64,000 nucleotides of DNA from Chiridota heheva (GCA_020152595.1 JAIGNY010004486.1:1204001-1268000), one strand, 5' to 3'. Shown: positions 45,040 through 56,675, counted from the first letter of the stretch. Numbers and translations: made by a program. The notes: generated by a model from the sequence alone, not told the origin.

Positions 45040-46040
45040 GGGAAGCCAATAAGGAGGTGGGAGTGAGTGAGGTGGGTGTGACCTATTCTAAGGCGGGTAA
45101 TGTGGACGTTGTCGACACGGGATAGGTTGTGAGTAGTGGGTTTGATCGGAATGGTGGGCTGGATGACGTGCAGTTTGTTATTAATTTGGGAGTCCCATGA
45201 GGTTTGCCAGCGGTCTCGAACAAGGGAAGTGATAAGCAGTTTGATGTCAAAAAAGGTTTTGGGAAAAGGGGTAGGGGGAAGGGTGAGGGCAAGCTTAGCA
45301 GCTGCGTCAGCCCTGTCATTGCCAGGGATGCCAACATGGCTGGGTATCCAGAAGAAAAGAATAGGTTTCCTATGGAGGGGGAGGGCGAGAGGAGTTTACG
45401 GAGGATGAGGTGAGATGTGGGGTTATCCCATTTAAAAATGAGTAATGAAGTAAGGACAGCCTTAGAGTCAGAGAAGATGGCAAAGTGGCTGAGCGGAGAG
45501 TATTCAAGAAAGTTGAGGCAAGGAGGATGGCCTTGGCCTCGACCGAGAAGATGGATGAGTAGTCGGGAAGCCTGCTACTGGGGGTGATGTCTTGGATGAT
45601 GGCAGCAGCAGCTGTCTTGTCGCCTTCCTTAGAGCCATCAGTATAGATGGAGGTGTAGTTTGAAAGTTGGTCTTTGATTTGGTTGTGGAGATTGATGAAA
45701 AGGTTAGGGAGGGTTTGGGTTTTGTGACGAGTAAAGAGGTCCAGGTGGATAGTAGAGAGGGAGGTGGCCCAGGGAGGAAAAGTGGGCCAGGAAAAAGTGC
45801 TGAGAGTGGTGGCATTGATGCCCAGATGGAGGTCTGATTTGATGCATAAGCTGAAAGGAGGGCTAGGGTTTTAGAGCTATTAAAGAGGGTGGAGAAATTA
45901 GGGTATCTAAAGAGGTTGAAAACAGGGTTCTAGGTGTTGGTGAGGGCTCTAAAAGCATAGGAGAGGCTAAGCTTTCTACACCTTAGCAGGAAGGGGGGTT
46001 CGTTGGCTTCAAAATAAAGGCTGGTGATTGGGGAGGTCCT
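45040..46040 (-). pseudogene. LINE ORF2: connection, RNase H and C-terminal tail
   Basis: It starts TSPITSLYFEANEPPFLLRC. RNase H motifs in order: YTDGSKEGD (45630-45610 region), VEAKAILLA, FSDSKAVLTS and SHVGIPGNDRADAAAK (about 45350-45300), giving all four acidic residues D-E-D-D. Then LVRDRWQTSWDSQINNKLHV and RLRIGHTHLTHSHLLIG. Several 1-bp indels split it between frames. Confidence 0.88.
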
Positions 46041-46600
46041 GTTAATAGCACCACGACAACGAGGGTCAAATTGTGCCTGAGGTCAGATCATTCTAGAGGT
46101 AGGAAGGAAAGGAAACAGGGGGAGAATGAGAGAAATTCAAGAACAAAAAATCAGAAAGCTGTGATCAAGAGAGGAGGTGCATAGTTGAAACAAAAACAAA
46201 GTAAAGAGAAGGGGTGGAAGAGGAGAATTAAATATGGTTGTAGAGGGAAGCATGATGAAGGACGGAGATAATTTCATCCAGAGGATTTTTCTGTAAGAAC
46301 TCAGCAATTGAGTTGTGGGGAGCGAGGGAAGCTCTGGGAAGGTTGTACAGGGGCAAAGCAAGGAGAACGAGATGGATTGTGAGGGTGCAATGGCAATTGT
46401 TGCAGAGGGGTTGGGGGGAGCCAATAAGGAGGTGGGAGTGAGTGAGGTGGGTGTGACCAATTTTAAGACCGGTAATACGAACGTTGTGGATACGAGAGAG
46501 GTTCTTGATGGTGGATTTGATCGGAATTGTGGGCTGGATGACATGGAGTTTGTTATTAATTTGGGAGTTCCATGAGGTTTGCCAGCGGTCACGAACAAGG
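46041..46600 (-). mobile_element. 560-bp nested 5'-truncated LINE copy
   Basis: It contains only the C-terminal tail (FLVRDRWQTSWNSQINNKLH, RIGHTHLTHSHLLIGSP-type pattern) and the 3' UTR to GTGGTGCTATTAAC. Removing 46041-46600 joins ...CAAAATGAAGCCCTT to AGGACCTCCCC..., which reads NEAL-R-TSPITSLYFEANEP in one frame, the expected RT-to-connection sequence. The host LINE was therefore intact at this point before insertion. Confidence 0.88.
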
Positions 46601-48642
46601 AAGGGCTTCATTTTGGATGGTGTTGATGTGATTGAGGTAAGAATTGTTAGCGGCACAGTAGACTATAATGCCATAGTCGAGCTTGGCACGAATGGTGAGT
46701 CTGAAGATTTTGAGAAGAGCTTGCAGGTTTGCACCCCAAGTGGTATTGGAGAGGAGGTGGAGAATATTGAGGGTGCTGTTGCAATTCTGTTTCAGGTTGA
46801 TGTGTTGTTTAAAGGAGAGCTTGTGGTCTAGAGTTAAACCCAGGAACTTAGTGTGGTCAACTTTAGGGATGCGATTGCTATTTAGCATGAAGTTCGGGTT
46901 GGGGGGGAGGTTGTTCAAATGACAGAAGTGCATGCAGACTGTCTTGTCTTTAGAATATTTAAAACCATTGTTGTTGCACCAGGCTTGCAGCCAGTTGAGG
47001 TTGAGTTGAAGCCTATTTTCGACAATAGAAAAGCTTGGGGAGGAGTAGAAGATGGTGAAGTTGTCCACGTATAGGGCATGTTTGATGTTGAGGCCAAGGC
47101 TGTCCGCTATGTTCTAAATGCTCAGGTTGAAGAGAGAGGGAGAGAAAATGCTGCCTTGGGGACGACGCTTTTCTTGGAGATAAGGCTTGGAGATGGTGTG
47201 GCCAATACAAACTTGGAACTGCCTGGGTGAGAGGAAGTTTTGAATAAAGGTGGAGAGGTGGCCTCTGAGGCCGATGGTGTGAAGTTTGCGGATAATGCCG
47301 TATTTTCAAGTAGTATCAAAAGCTTTCTCGAAGTTGAAAAAGATAACAATGAGGTGTTCCTTTTTTGCGAAGGATTCCGGATAGCAGTGTGGAGTGTAAT
47401 TAACAGGTCCAGGGTATTGCAACGTTTCCGGAAGCCGCTTTGGCCGAAGACAAGATGTTGCTGAAAGAGGAGGTGGTGAACGATATCCTATTTCGCGGTG
47501 AGAAGGTTTTTTTGTAGGAGAGATGAAAGACCTGCCCATCCTGCCGTGGAGGCTATTAACCATACTCCAAATCTTCTTAGTGGAGGTGTTGGTGATGGGA
47601 GAAGAGATGAAGTTGTTTTTAAGTGTTGGTTTTACTGCCTTGATAGTGCGTCTGGCTTTGGCACGGCTGATGCAAGAGAGGTTGAGGTTGTGGGTGGTCA
47701 GGTTTGTTTTGAAGTTCCTGAGGGCCCTTTTTCTGTTCTTAATGGCAGTTTTGCAGTCATCAGTGAACCAGGGGGTTGGGAGGAGATGTTTAGGGGGTTT
47801 TGGGAATGGAGCAGGTAGTGATGTTGATGAGGATGTTACTGAAGTTTGACATGGTATCCTCACCCTCGAGGAGATGGAGGGGGGTGAGAGCCACAGAGGG
47901 TTTCAAAAACAAGCCAGTCGGCCTTCTTAAGGTTCCAATTGGGGGTGTGGTCTGTGGGGGTTTGAAGGTTGGGAGTGAATAAGACGGTAATGGTCACTAT
48001 CACAGAGATTAGCAGTGACCTTCCAGCTAAAATCAAGGAGGTTGGGGGAACAGATAAACAGGTCAATGAGCCTGTGGCAGGGTGAAGGTAGGTTGGGGAG
48101 TTAGTGTTGAGCAAGGAGAAGCTGTGCTGTTGAGTGTTTTCGACGAGCTTGCCTCTAGGAGTGGTGGTATTGGAGCCACACAGAGGGTTGTGGACGTTGA
48201 AGTCACCAAGAAGATAAAAGGGGAGGAGAGCTGAGAGATAAGATTGTTAAGGCTGGTTGGCTGAATGTTGGCATTGGAGAGGAAGTAAGGGAGGGGGGGG
48301 GGAAGATAGATATTGCAAATAGTTAAGGTTTTGTGGAGGGAGATAGACATACAGATGGCCTGAAGGTCGGTGTTCACATGAATAAGGCTGTGTGGGATAT
48401 CGTGTTTACAGGAATGGAGACACCTCCACAGGCCCTGTCGGCGTTCTCTGATGTTTATGGTAGCAAGCGAAGTTATTGTTTGTGTTGCAAGCCATAAGAA
48501 GGCAGGGGTTATCTGCAGGAAGCTCTCTTGGGTCTGGGTTGGCATGTTTTTCCTTTGGTTCTGTCCGTTTTTTTGTTAGCTGTTTTTTTAAAGTTGGACG
48601 AGAAATATGTTCGATAATCAAACAGTCCATGTTCTCTTGCAT
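46601..48642 (-). pseudogene. LINE ORF2: endonuclease and reverse transcriptase part
   Basis: Endonuclease motifs are GDFNVHNPLCGS near 48200 and HPATGSLT near 48075 (after correction for frameshifts). The RT linker has PWFTDDCKTAIKNRKRALRN. The RT core has KKEHLIVIFFNFEKAFDTTW (Asp of motif A), RPQGSIFS and ALYVDNFTIFYSS. The last should be Y-x-D-D: the second Asp is Asn (GAC to AAC), so a catalytic residue is lost. KFLGLTLDHKLSFKQHI follows. At 46600 the frame is interrupted by the nested copy after NTIQNEAL. Confidence 0.88.
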
Positions 48643-48910
48643 TCATATATGTGGGTTTAGATGGTGGGCTGTTTGTTGATTGGTTTGTTTGTTGTTTGTT
48701 GGCAAGGTTGGCTTGAGTTTGATGGCATTTGAGGTGTTATGGTGGGGGACGGCGGGGACGGCAGGGGTCTTAGAAAAGGAAGGAAGTTTGGGGAGAAAAG
48801 TGTTGGTGGAGGTGGTCTGGGTAATGGGTGTAATTGGGCTGTTGGCAATGGTGATGGGCTTAGGACTGGGTAAGAAGAGCCAGGTGAGGTCAGTTTAGGC
48901 ATGAGTAAGT

Positions 48911-49805
48911 TTAAGTTGTATAGGGGTTGGGGAGGGCAGTATTGGTGTTGGAGGAGACTGTGCTCGAGTAGGAAGGGTTGGTGTCGAGGGAAGCAAGATC
49001 ACTTCCTGACCTCCAGGTGCTGGGATTAAGGGTTTTCAGTTTGGTTATCTGCTTTTCCTGAAGCCAGGTGGGGCAGTCTTTTGAAGAGGGATGGTTGGCT
49101 GGGTGAGTACCGTCACAATTGGTCCAGAATGGGGTGTTGGTGCAGGAGGTGCTGTCATGGTCTGAGGCTCCACAGTTGCCACAGCGCGCTTGGCTGCAGC
49201 ATGAGTTTTTTTCATGACCATACCTCTGGCACTTATGACAATGGAGAGACTTGGGAATGTAGGGGGTGACTGGGATTCTCACATAGCCAGCAGTGATGTG
49301 GGAGGGGAGAGTTGGTGTGGCAAATGTCAGGAGGATGGTGTTGGTAGGTGTTTCGGTACTGTCTCTCTTGAGGAGACGACGGGCTTCAGTAACATGTTGG
49401 CTGGCAAGTTCCTCAATGAGGTCCTCATTGGTTAAGTAGGCAAGGTCTCTGGTTCTGATGACGCCTTCGCTGGAGTTCAGGGAACAGTGGGGGGTGACTG
49501 TTACGTCAATACCAGTATTAGTTAGGGTTTATTTAGTGAGAGGATGGTGGCTTGAGTGTCCCTGTTGCAGTGCACCAGGAGATCGCCAGATCTGAGGGTA
49601 GAAACCTTGTGGAGGGTACCGACAAGGCTGTGGAGCACCTTGTGAATGAAGGGGAAACTCTTTGGTCTATTGGTGTCCTGAATGTTTTAAATTGTTGGGA
49701 CTGGGCTGAGGAATAGTCAATGGAGGTAGCAGGTGGGTCACCTGGAAGGGAGAAAGGGTCAAGGTCAAGGAAGAAGCATTTGGTCATTATGGAAACAAAT
49801 TCCAA
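48911..49805 (-). pseudogene. LINE ORF1 (gag-like, zinc knuckles)
   Basis: Two frames carry it. 49533-49805 reads DLDPFSLPGDPPATS...; after a frameshift the sequence around 49500-49280 reads GVIRTRDLAYLTNEDLIEEL then ASQHVTEARRLLKR. 48911-49282 follows with knuckles C-x2-C-x4-H-x4-C (CHKCQRYGHEKNSC) and C-x2-C-x4-H-x4-C (CGNCGASDHDSTSC), then a degenerate third (FWTNCDGTHPANHPSSKDC). ORF1 proteins of this type bind LINE RNA. Confidence 0.85.
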
Positions 49806-50000
49806 GGGCTGGGAGACCCGAGGATACTAGAAAAAAAATCGCGGAACTACTATATGAGAACAACTGTACAGGTATCGAAAAGGGCATGAAGGCGTGGTCA
49901 CAACGGGAGGGAAAAAACAAAAAGAATAATCTCATCGGAAGCAGACACCCATCCACAGACAAAAAATCCTGGAAAATGAAAGTTTAGGTGGAAAAGTGTG

Positions 50001-50851
50001 AGGTAGAGAGAGTGTAATCGGAATGAAAAGTTTGAGAGAATAGAAAAGAAATCGCGTTGCTCTTAACACATTGCATTCAGAGTGTTATTCCAAATTTGTG
50101 TTGGTTGTAACAGCAGAAATTGGGAGAAAAAAGCGAATATAGTATTCGCTCTCATCAGCTCATGTTTTTGCTTGTAAAACTTGGTGAACTTGTTATGACA
50201 ACACTTCCAAAACAACAATTCTTGCAACACTTTCACATCACGCAAATAACGCAGGCCTAGTGTTATCGTGTGTTTCTTGAAATTTGACGTACTTACACTA
50301 GGAATGGGAATTTTTTCAACAATACATTTTTTACCAAACTGTTATTATTTTCTTAAACATATGTTCAAACAAGTAATATCTTCAAGTTTATTGAAAATAT
50401 ATCATCGCTTTTCGAAATGCTGTAATGATCTGGCCTTAGTGTTGTAAAGCTATGTTTAACGTTAGGCCTAACACTAACAATACACTAAAACTTAGTTGAA
50501 CAAAGGCATTGAATATTTTTCTTCATTTGACATTTCACACCATAATATCATATATTGTATGTACATTACTGTTAAAGAAATTAAACGTAGCAAAAATGAT
50601 CATGATTTAGAAGTTCTTACCATAGATATTATAGGTTGAAACCAAATTACGTTATGAATTTTCCCTGCTAGGCAGCAGCCTAACATAGTAAATACTAATA
50701 TGAAACCCAATGTTATATTGCCCATTGCCTTAGTACATTGATTGGTTCCAAAATGAAATTTTCAAGTCGCGAATTTTAAAGGGCCTCAAAGTTTTGACTC
50801 AACTTTTAATTACTGCAAACATTGATGAATATATTAAAAACATTTATTTAA
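50001..50851. other. intron, nothing recognised
   Basis: AT-rich sequence between the LINE 5' end and the palindromic array. No ORF or repeat of note. Confidence 0.4.
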
Positions 50852-51447
50852 ATCAGAACTGGCCTGATATATCAGCACTGCCCTGATATATCAGCACTGG
50901 CCTGATATATCAGCACTGCCCTGATATATCAGTACTGGCCTGATATATCAGTACTGGCCTGATACATCAGCACTGGCCTGATATATCAGAACTGGCCTGA
51001 TATATCAGCACTGCCCTGATATATCAGCACTGGCCTGATATATCAGCACTGCCCTGATATATCAGTACTGGCCTGATATATCAGTACTGGCCTGATACAT
51101 CAGCACTGGCCTGATATATCAGTACTGGCCTGATATATCAGCACTGCCCTGATACATCAGTACTGGCCTGATATATCAGCACTGCCCTGATATATCAGCA
51201 CTGGCCTGATATATCAGTACTGGCCTGATATATCAGCACTGGCCTGATATATCAGCACTGGCCTGATATATCAGCACTGCCCTGATATATCAGTCCTGGC
51301 CTGATATATCAGCACTGGCCTGATATATCAGCACTGCCCTGATATATCAGCACTGGCCTGATATATTAGTACTGGCCTGATATATCAGCACTGCCCTGAT
51401 ATATCAGTACTGGCCTGATATATCAGTACTGGCCTGATATATCAGTA
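50852..51447. repeat. 19-bp palindromic minisatellite, about 31 copies
   Basis: The unit is CTGGCCTGATATATCAGCA, each with the perfect 12-bp palindrome CTGATATATCAG. Spacers vary: CACTGGC, CACTGCC, TACTGGC. A rare GATACATCAG variant at 50961 and 51094 is 133 bp (7 units) apart, showing a higher-order repeat. Single-stranded DNA or RNA from it would form a string of small hairpins. Confidence 0.97.
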
Positions 51448-52232
51448 TCAATGTCTTCTGAAAAACACAAAGGAGAAACTTTGCCTATGAAATAAACACT
51501 GTATTTGTATGTAGCTGATGAAATCGTTCTGGGAGCAAGGTCATACGTCATTTAGCCGTTTTTAATTCTTGCATTGTCAGGAATGTCAATTGCTTGATTA
51601 ATTTCCATTTTTTTCATGCAGATTGTTTCTTTTCGGGACTTTTGGTGGAATAATATGTTTTTGATATTTATGAACTATGCAAAACTGTTTTAAACTCAAT
51701 TTTTATTTTTTCATGCCCTCTTTAAATGAGTAAAGCTTTGCTAGTAAGACAAAAGTCATCAAATGTTAACCTTCTAGCAGTCCATGTGTACTAGATATGT
51801 GGCTATTGCTGCATTTTGTTGCAACTTTTGTTATCAGAATCATCATGTACCAAACCATCACTAACATTAAACGGGTAAGCTCTCACTACTATGCTAACTT
51901 TTTAGCTAACGTAAACAGGAGTGGAAAAATATTTTACTTTCTGGGACCTTAGAAAGTTTTGAAAATAGTTCTACAAGTATAACGCAACAATAATAACAAA
52001 GCCGAAGAACTGATGTTGTGGTCCGCTATAGTATCCACCTCTAAACCTATATTGGTTTGTTGATGTTTAACGGCACCGCGACAGTCAAATATCAAATGTG
52101 CCAAAATAAAGGTAAAACCAAGTAATGATTACAATAAATGAAACAAATGCAATCTTCGGCTTCTACCCTAAATTCAATAAGGCTATTGCTAATAAGACAC
52201 AATATTATGGTAATGAAAAGCCCTATCCTCAC
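51448..52232. other. intron with dispersed-repeat and LINE 3'-end fragments
   Basis: 51757-51840 is a paralogue of 44419-44505. At 52054-52110 TTGGTTTGTTGATGTTTAAC then GGCACCGCGACAGT is the terminal part of the I-type LINE 3' UTR in reverse orientation (compare 57021 and 44675). Nothing else was recognised. Confidence 0.6.
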
Positions 52233-52505
52233 ATGGTATTTTTCTTGTTCTAAATGGTTGTCCCTTCCATTTAGGTACGAAGCCCCCTCCTGCTCCAAGT
52301 AATTCCTGATATACTGTTCTCCCAAACTTACAGCAGCTTCCTCTTTGTCAGAAGCAACCGTCTTAGGAAAAGTTGAACTCGGAGGATGGGAGCTTTCTGA
52401 TGAATAACTGCTGGAAGCACTATTGGAACGAGGCTTCGCAATAGGGCCTGGACCAATGGAAGAAATTGGAACATTGTGGTTGTCACCGCTACCGAATGAA
52501 GTTAT
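52233..52505 (-). CDS. unk: unk exon: Ser-rich disordered region
   Basis: 273 bp, 91 residues, phase 0 at both ends. It begins ITSFGSGDNHNVPISSIG, runs through a Ser-rich segment (SNSASSSYSSESSHPP), then a more ordered piece, LGEQYIRNYLEQEG. The latter recalls the short 'EYLKNF'-type stretch at the same place in vertebrate UNK. The acceptor is GCTTAATAG|ATA and the chosen donor is CAT|GTGAGG; the ORF runs on a further 47 codons past it into intron, so the donor is inferred. The exon is flanked by large introns with MITEs on one side and LINEs on the other. Confidence 0.85.
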
Positions 52506-53367
52506 CTATTAAGCAAGAGAGAAGAGAACAAAATACGTGAGATTACCAATGTCGGAATGTACAGCACTTTGACACTACATCAATAGAAGTGGAAAAAGAA
52601 ATATTCATAATTATGTATCAAAATTAGTGGAATAATGGAATTTTACAATATACTTATTTGTCTGGGGTAAAAATATAGCTACAATCCTTGGACTTGTTTA
52701 GAATTTCAGTCATAGTCACTGAATCATTCTCAAATAACCAATAATTAGGGATCAGGAATCACTCATCCAGCTGTCCACGTGGGTTGTAATAGGTTTGCTA
52801 ATTAGTGACTTACTTCGGGACTAATTCCGTGAATTTTCTTTTTCATTTAAAAAAGAGGACTGTTAAAGTAACAAATTGGTGAAAACCCAATTTTATTACA
52901 TTTTGTATTTCAGAGATTTCACCAGTCTGTAGAAAAGTGATCTTGCGATGTAAACTGTGATGTCACAACTGCAGCTGCGAGGTAATTCTTTATACATTTT
53001 AATACAATGAAAATTAATTTATCTTTCATTTCGAGTGTAAGGTAGATCAACAGATGGGCAAAGCATGGTCTTGTACACTGCATGTATACCCCATCCAAAT
53101 ATATAAACAAAACATTTTAAAGATATACATAAACATTGTCTATGATCTGCAATTATGACATCACACAGTACATGTACCGAAAGGTCAAGTTCCAACACAC
53201 TACTGAAAACTTTGAAAATGCAATATTTCCTTAACTGGAAGAAGATAGCAACATGCTTTTGCACCTATTTGTTTCTTCCTCTATCATATATTAGAGAATG
53301 AAGGGATATTCCTCTAGGGTTGTGATAACGCGGGTCAATGTGGTGTGTAAAAAAAGGTGCTAAATAT
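52506..53367. other. intron, nothing recognised
   Basis: Unique AT-rich sequence with short ORFs on the minus strand lacking similarity. Confidence 0.4.
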
Positions 53368-54001
53368 TAGTGCTGTCAAGGTATGGCTGTATTAACGTAT
53401 CGATTATAGTGGAGAAAAAGTATCGTGATATATTTTGGTATATCATGATATTTTTCAAGAAAACTTGACTCACAACACAAATTGTTAATATCAGTTTTTC
53501 CTCTATACTTATGTATGCATATGAATGATGAACACAAGAAACAACAATGATTTTCATCTAGCAGACATGATCGCGTGACAATTACGTTCTAGATTTCATC
53601 ACGCATCGCATGAACATGTTTGGTAATTCAGCCAATGTGACCATGAATCATCGAAGTGAGAGGCATTTGCTGGGCTAATATTTCTTTCTTTTGCCAACAT
53701 ACATCGTAGCAATCCAGTGTGGGGTGAAGGAGCACGATTTCTAATTAGTTTTTTTTTTATTAATTATGTTTCACGATATTTTTGCATTTTAAAAGTTGAT
53801 CTAGAAATGATCATGGCCTAAACACGCGTTTTAGATTTACTACCGTAACATTAGTACCATAACATACGACTAGCCTAGCCTAGTTGTGCGAAAATTTCTT
53901 AGTTCTGTATTAGTTTTTGGTATCACGATATGTGTTAAGAGGCATATTTTATGTCGTGGGAAAAGAGATATCGCGATAATTGACATATCATTACAGCACT
54001 A
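53368..54001. mobile_element. hAT-type MITE, 634 bp
   Basis: The left end TAGTGCTGTCA and the right end TTACAGCACTA form the TIR. Flanks CTAAATAT (53360-53367) and CTAAGTAT (54002-54009) match at 7 of 8. Subterminal TATCG/CGATA motifs occur near both ends. TAGTGCTGT-type ends are common in hAT elements. No transposase. Confidence 0.88.
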
Positions 54002-54099
54002 CTAAGTATAGGATAAGTTAATGGAGAAGCTGTCCTGTGAATCTGTCCTGGACAACCAGTGATTACACCCAGGCAGACATACTTTCTGCCTGCCATCAG

Positions 54100-54387
54100 C
54101 GGCAGAAGGAAAAAATCTAGTTCTGGTGGTTATAACCGCAGTAAAATCGTGAATTCGTGGAAACCAAAAAAAAATCTTGACTTAACAACAGTCTGACAGT
54201 ATATGTGGTAAATATGCGCTCTAAAAACGACCCCCATGTAATTGTGCGATGAAAAGTACAATAAATTGCGAAAGAAGGAAGTATATAAAGATGTATACAC
54301 TACATTAATATTATTTCTGTCACAATTTTTAATGGGAAGATTTTTAACACCTTTAGTCAGAACCATGGGAAATTTTTCCAACTCTCG
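54100..54387. mobile_element. MITE-A copy 4 (hAT-type)
   Basis: 288 bp. The left end is CGGCAGAAGGAAAAAATCTA then GTTCTGG; the right end AGAACCATGGGAAATTTTTC ends CAACTCTCG. Flanks GCCATCAG (54092-54099) and ACCATCAG (54388-54395) match at 7 of 8. The body matches copy 1 (TGTGGTAAATATG, CCCCCATGTAATTGTGCGAT, TATAAAGATGTAT, CACTACATTAATATTATTTC). Confidence 0.88.
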
Positions 54388-54395
54388 ACCATCAG

Positions 54396-56114
54396 ACAAC
54401 AAGCTTTTAAACAGAATTTGACACAAAAATTCAAAGAGAAAATGATTTTCTCATTGACAGCTAGGAATGTAGCGGTCAATGCTAAATGGAGACGTTCCTT
54501 TATCAATCCCTGAATCCCATTTATGGGATCAAATAAATCATTGAGCACAAGAAATCTTTCATCCTAAACAGTTTAATCACAATAAAGTGAATCTTATTTC
54601 CTGGGGATGAACTGAGTGTATTTAGTATAAAATACAAAACAATTATAAAACAATTATAATATGACAAATTATAATCTTGTATATCCCATTCTATCACCAT
54701 CTGTTATACATATCAAGGTTCCTGATTGGATAGGTAAGGCTCATTTGCATAATTCTGCTATGGACCTGTTATTTCTCAACATACAGTAAAATGACCAATG
54801 AGAGCCCTCCAAAGCAATAACGGGCAGTTGCATATTTTAAAACTGAGTTTCCAATTTAGGATAACTCTTATATTTATCATGGCAACAACCCCTAGCAACC
54901 ATGGATTTACCCTTCAATTAGTTCTTGACTCAATCACTTGCAGTCAAGTTCATGGCGCTGATCTCGGGTGCTGCCTTGAGAATTATGACTGCTTTAAATC
55001 ACTTTGAATAGTGTAGTGAAGTGAAATATATAAGACCAAATATCATATTATCATTATTATTACGTACTAAAATAAATAATGGTGAAATGATTCAATTCGA
55101 TTTCAGCAGAAATGAACTTCTTTCTTGCTGACAAAGCTGATTATGCCAGATTTAAAATGAGCAACACATGTGCTCAGTTAAAAAATATTGTCAAAATGTT
55201 CTTCAGATTGTTTGAGCTTACCCGGTTTTTACTCAATAATTGCAGTTTATTTCTTAATTAACAAAATAAGATTTGAATTTCTTCACCATTTTGAGTCTCA
55301 GTCATACAAGGAGAACTTACTTCACCACCGAACAAATCATTTAAGATTGAAGACCACTTTGCTTTTCTTGTTTCATTTTGTTAAATCTCTTAATGTGTTG
55401 TAGCATGAAGCCCTACATAATCTCAGTTCTCAGCTTACTTATCAAACAAGCACAACTGAATTTACATATCAGATCTCTAAATACTTTCAACTGTAAGTGT
55501 ATTTTACATGTAAAATGTACATCTACAAAACTTACAACAAAACAATACAAGTAGGCTTAGCATTAGATATCAGTAACAAATCTGTTCAACAATATTACCA
55601 TGGTTACTAGATTACTGGAGATATTATATCTATAGGTTTTCAAGAATATAAAAATATGTCTTTTTCCCCAATTCATTAAGATTTAATCCAATGAGTCCTT
55701 ATAAAAGGCTTTTCTTAAGCAACATAAGGTAACATGAAATGATTTAAATCTTTACAAATAATAAGTGCATCTCAAAAGTTTTGAAAATGACACTTCAGAG
55801 AGAGAAAATATGAACAAGAGCTCCGGTAATCAAATGTTTCATTCATTTAAAAAAAGAACCGTTAGAGCTAGTTTGTTAGATCCTGTCCCAAAATGGTTGT
55901 ACGGTTTCATAAAGTTCTATATTAAGGGTTAAGCCAGTTTAACAAATACTACTTTGTTAATAGAGGTAATGATGAAATGTGTGCTGATAACTTACCCGGT
56001 TCTGAATCCATGTTACATTATAACAGTACAACACTAACAATGTAAATACCGTATTTGATGCATTAAGCGCCCCTGCTTTAATAAGCACCCTCTCAACATT
56101 TTGTTACTGATAAC
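54396..56114. other. intron, nothing recognised
   Basis: Unique AT-rich sequence with small chance ORFs (54357-54548, 54798-55007, 55188-55403). No transposon ends were found. Confidence 0.4.
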
Positions 56115-56249
56115 ACAATTTATTTACAACATACACTCTTGGTAACTCAAGAAATCTATAAAAGATATACAAAAATACAGATTTTTTTCTTTCTGCAAAT
56201 TCCTGCAGTTATAACTGCTGGAACCATATATTTTTTCCAGCTCTGCATA
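56115..56249. mobile_element. MITE-A fragment (copy 5)
   Basis: It matches the right end of copies 2 and 3: TTTATTTACAACATA, CTCAAGAAATCTATAAAAGA, CCTGCAGTTATAACTGCTGG, AACCATATATTTTTTCCAGC then TCTG. The left half is missing. Confidence 0.78.
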
Positions 56250-56584
56250 ATATGTTTTCCTGTTTAGGGAGTCATGGATTAGAGCATGCAGTTAACAAAC
56301 AATGTTAACTTATCACAACAAAGTATCAATAAGAGGAAAAATCAAACTTGATATTAAACTTATGCCTTCCCATTTTCAGAGACAAGGAATAGAAACATGC
56401 AGCTATGAAAAATTCTATCCGAATGAATTAAATATATCTCTGATCTAAACTGGGTTTGCAATGTTGTTGTTATTATAGAACATGGTTTAGCATACAGCTA
56501 CAAATATTTCCTCTGTGGTCCTGCTCATCAAATTACAAATTCAAATAAGCAGGCTCTTTTTTTTTTTTTGGTTGGGGGGGGATA

Positions 56585-56675
56585 AAAGAATCAAGACCCA
56601 CCTGGAATTGAGTCCTGGACCTCTAGCATGCCAAGCTGATGCTGTAACTGCTAGACTATCCTACTCTGATATGAG
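56585..56675 (-). mobile_element. tRNA-Ala-like SINE head
   Basis: The minus strand reads TAGTCTAGCAGTTACAGCAT then CAGCTTGGCATGC and GAGGTCCAGGACTCAATTCC. This resembles a tRNA with A box, an anticodon arm of the Ala type (GCTTGGCATGC) and a weakened B box. The acceptor arm does not close and no CCA is seen, so I take it as a SINE head or pseudo-tRNA, not a tRNA gene. A pure T/G run lies nearby on the plus strand (56558-56580). Confidence 0.55.

Larger units (their letters stand above)
44675..50000 (-). mobile_element. I-type LINE with RNase H, near full length but inactivated
   Basis: Minus-strand order from 50.0 kb down: 5' region; ORF1 with an upstream part (49533-49805) and a CCHC zinc-knuckle block (48911-49282: CHKCQRYGHEKNSC, CGNCGASDHDSTSC); ORF2 endonuclease (about 48640-47860, with GDFNVHNPLCGS); RT linker (47863-47520); RT core (about 47400-46600); connection and RNase H (46040-45050); C-terminal Cys/His tail; 3' UTR ending GGTGCTGTTAA at 44675. 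A 560-bp copy of the same family is nested at 46041-46600. RNase H plus APE endonuclease plus gag knuckles point to the I superfamily. Many frameshifts and stops. Confidence 0.9.

Noticed and set aside
56585..56675. Functional tRNA-Ala gene on the minus strand
   Set aside because: The B box is degenerate (GGACTCAATTCC), the acceptor stem does not pair and there is no terminator-like T run in place; SINE head is the better reading.
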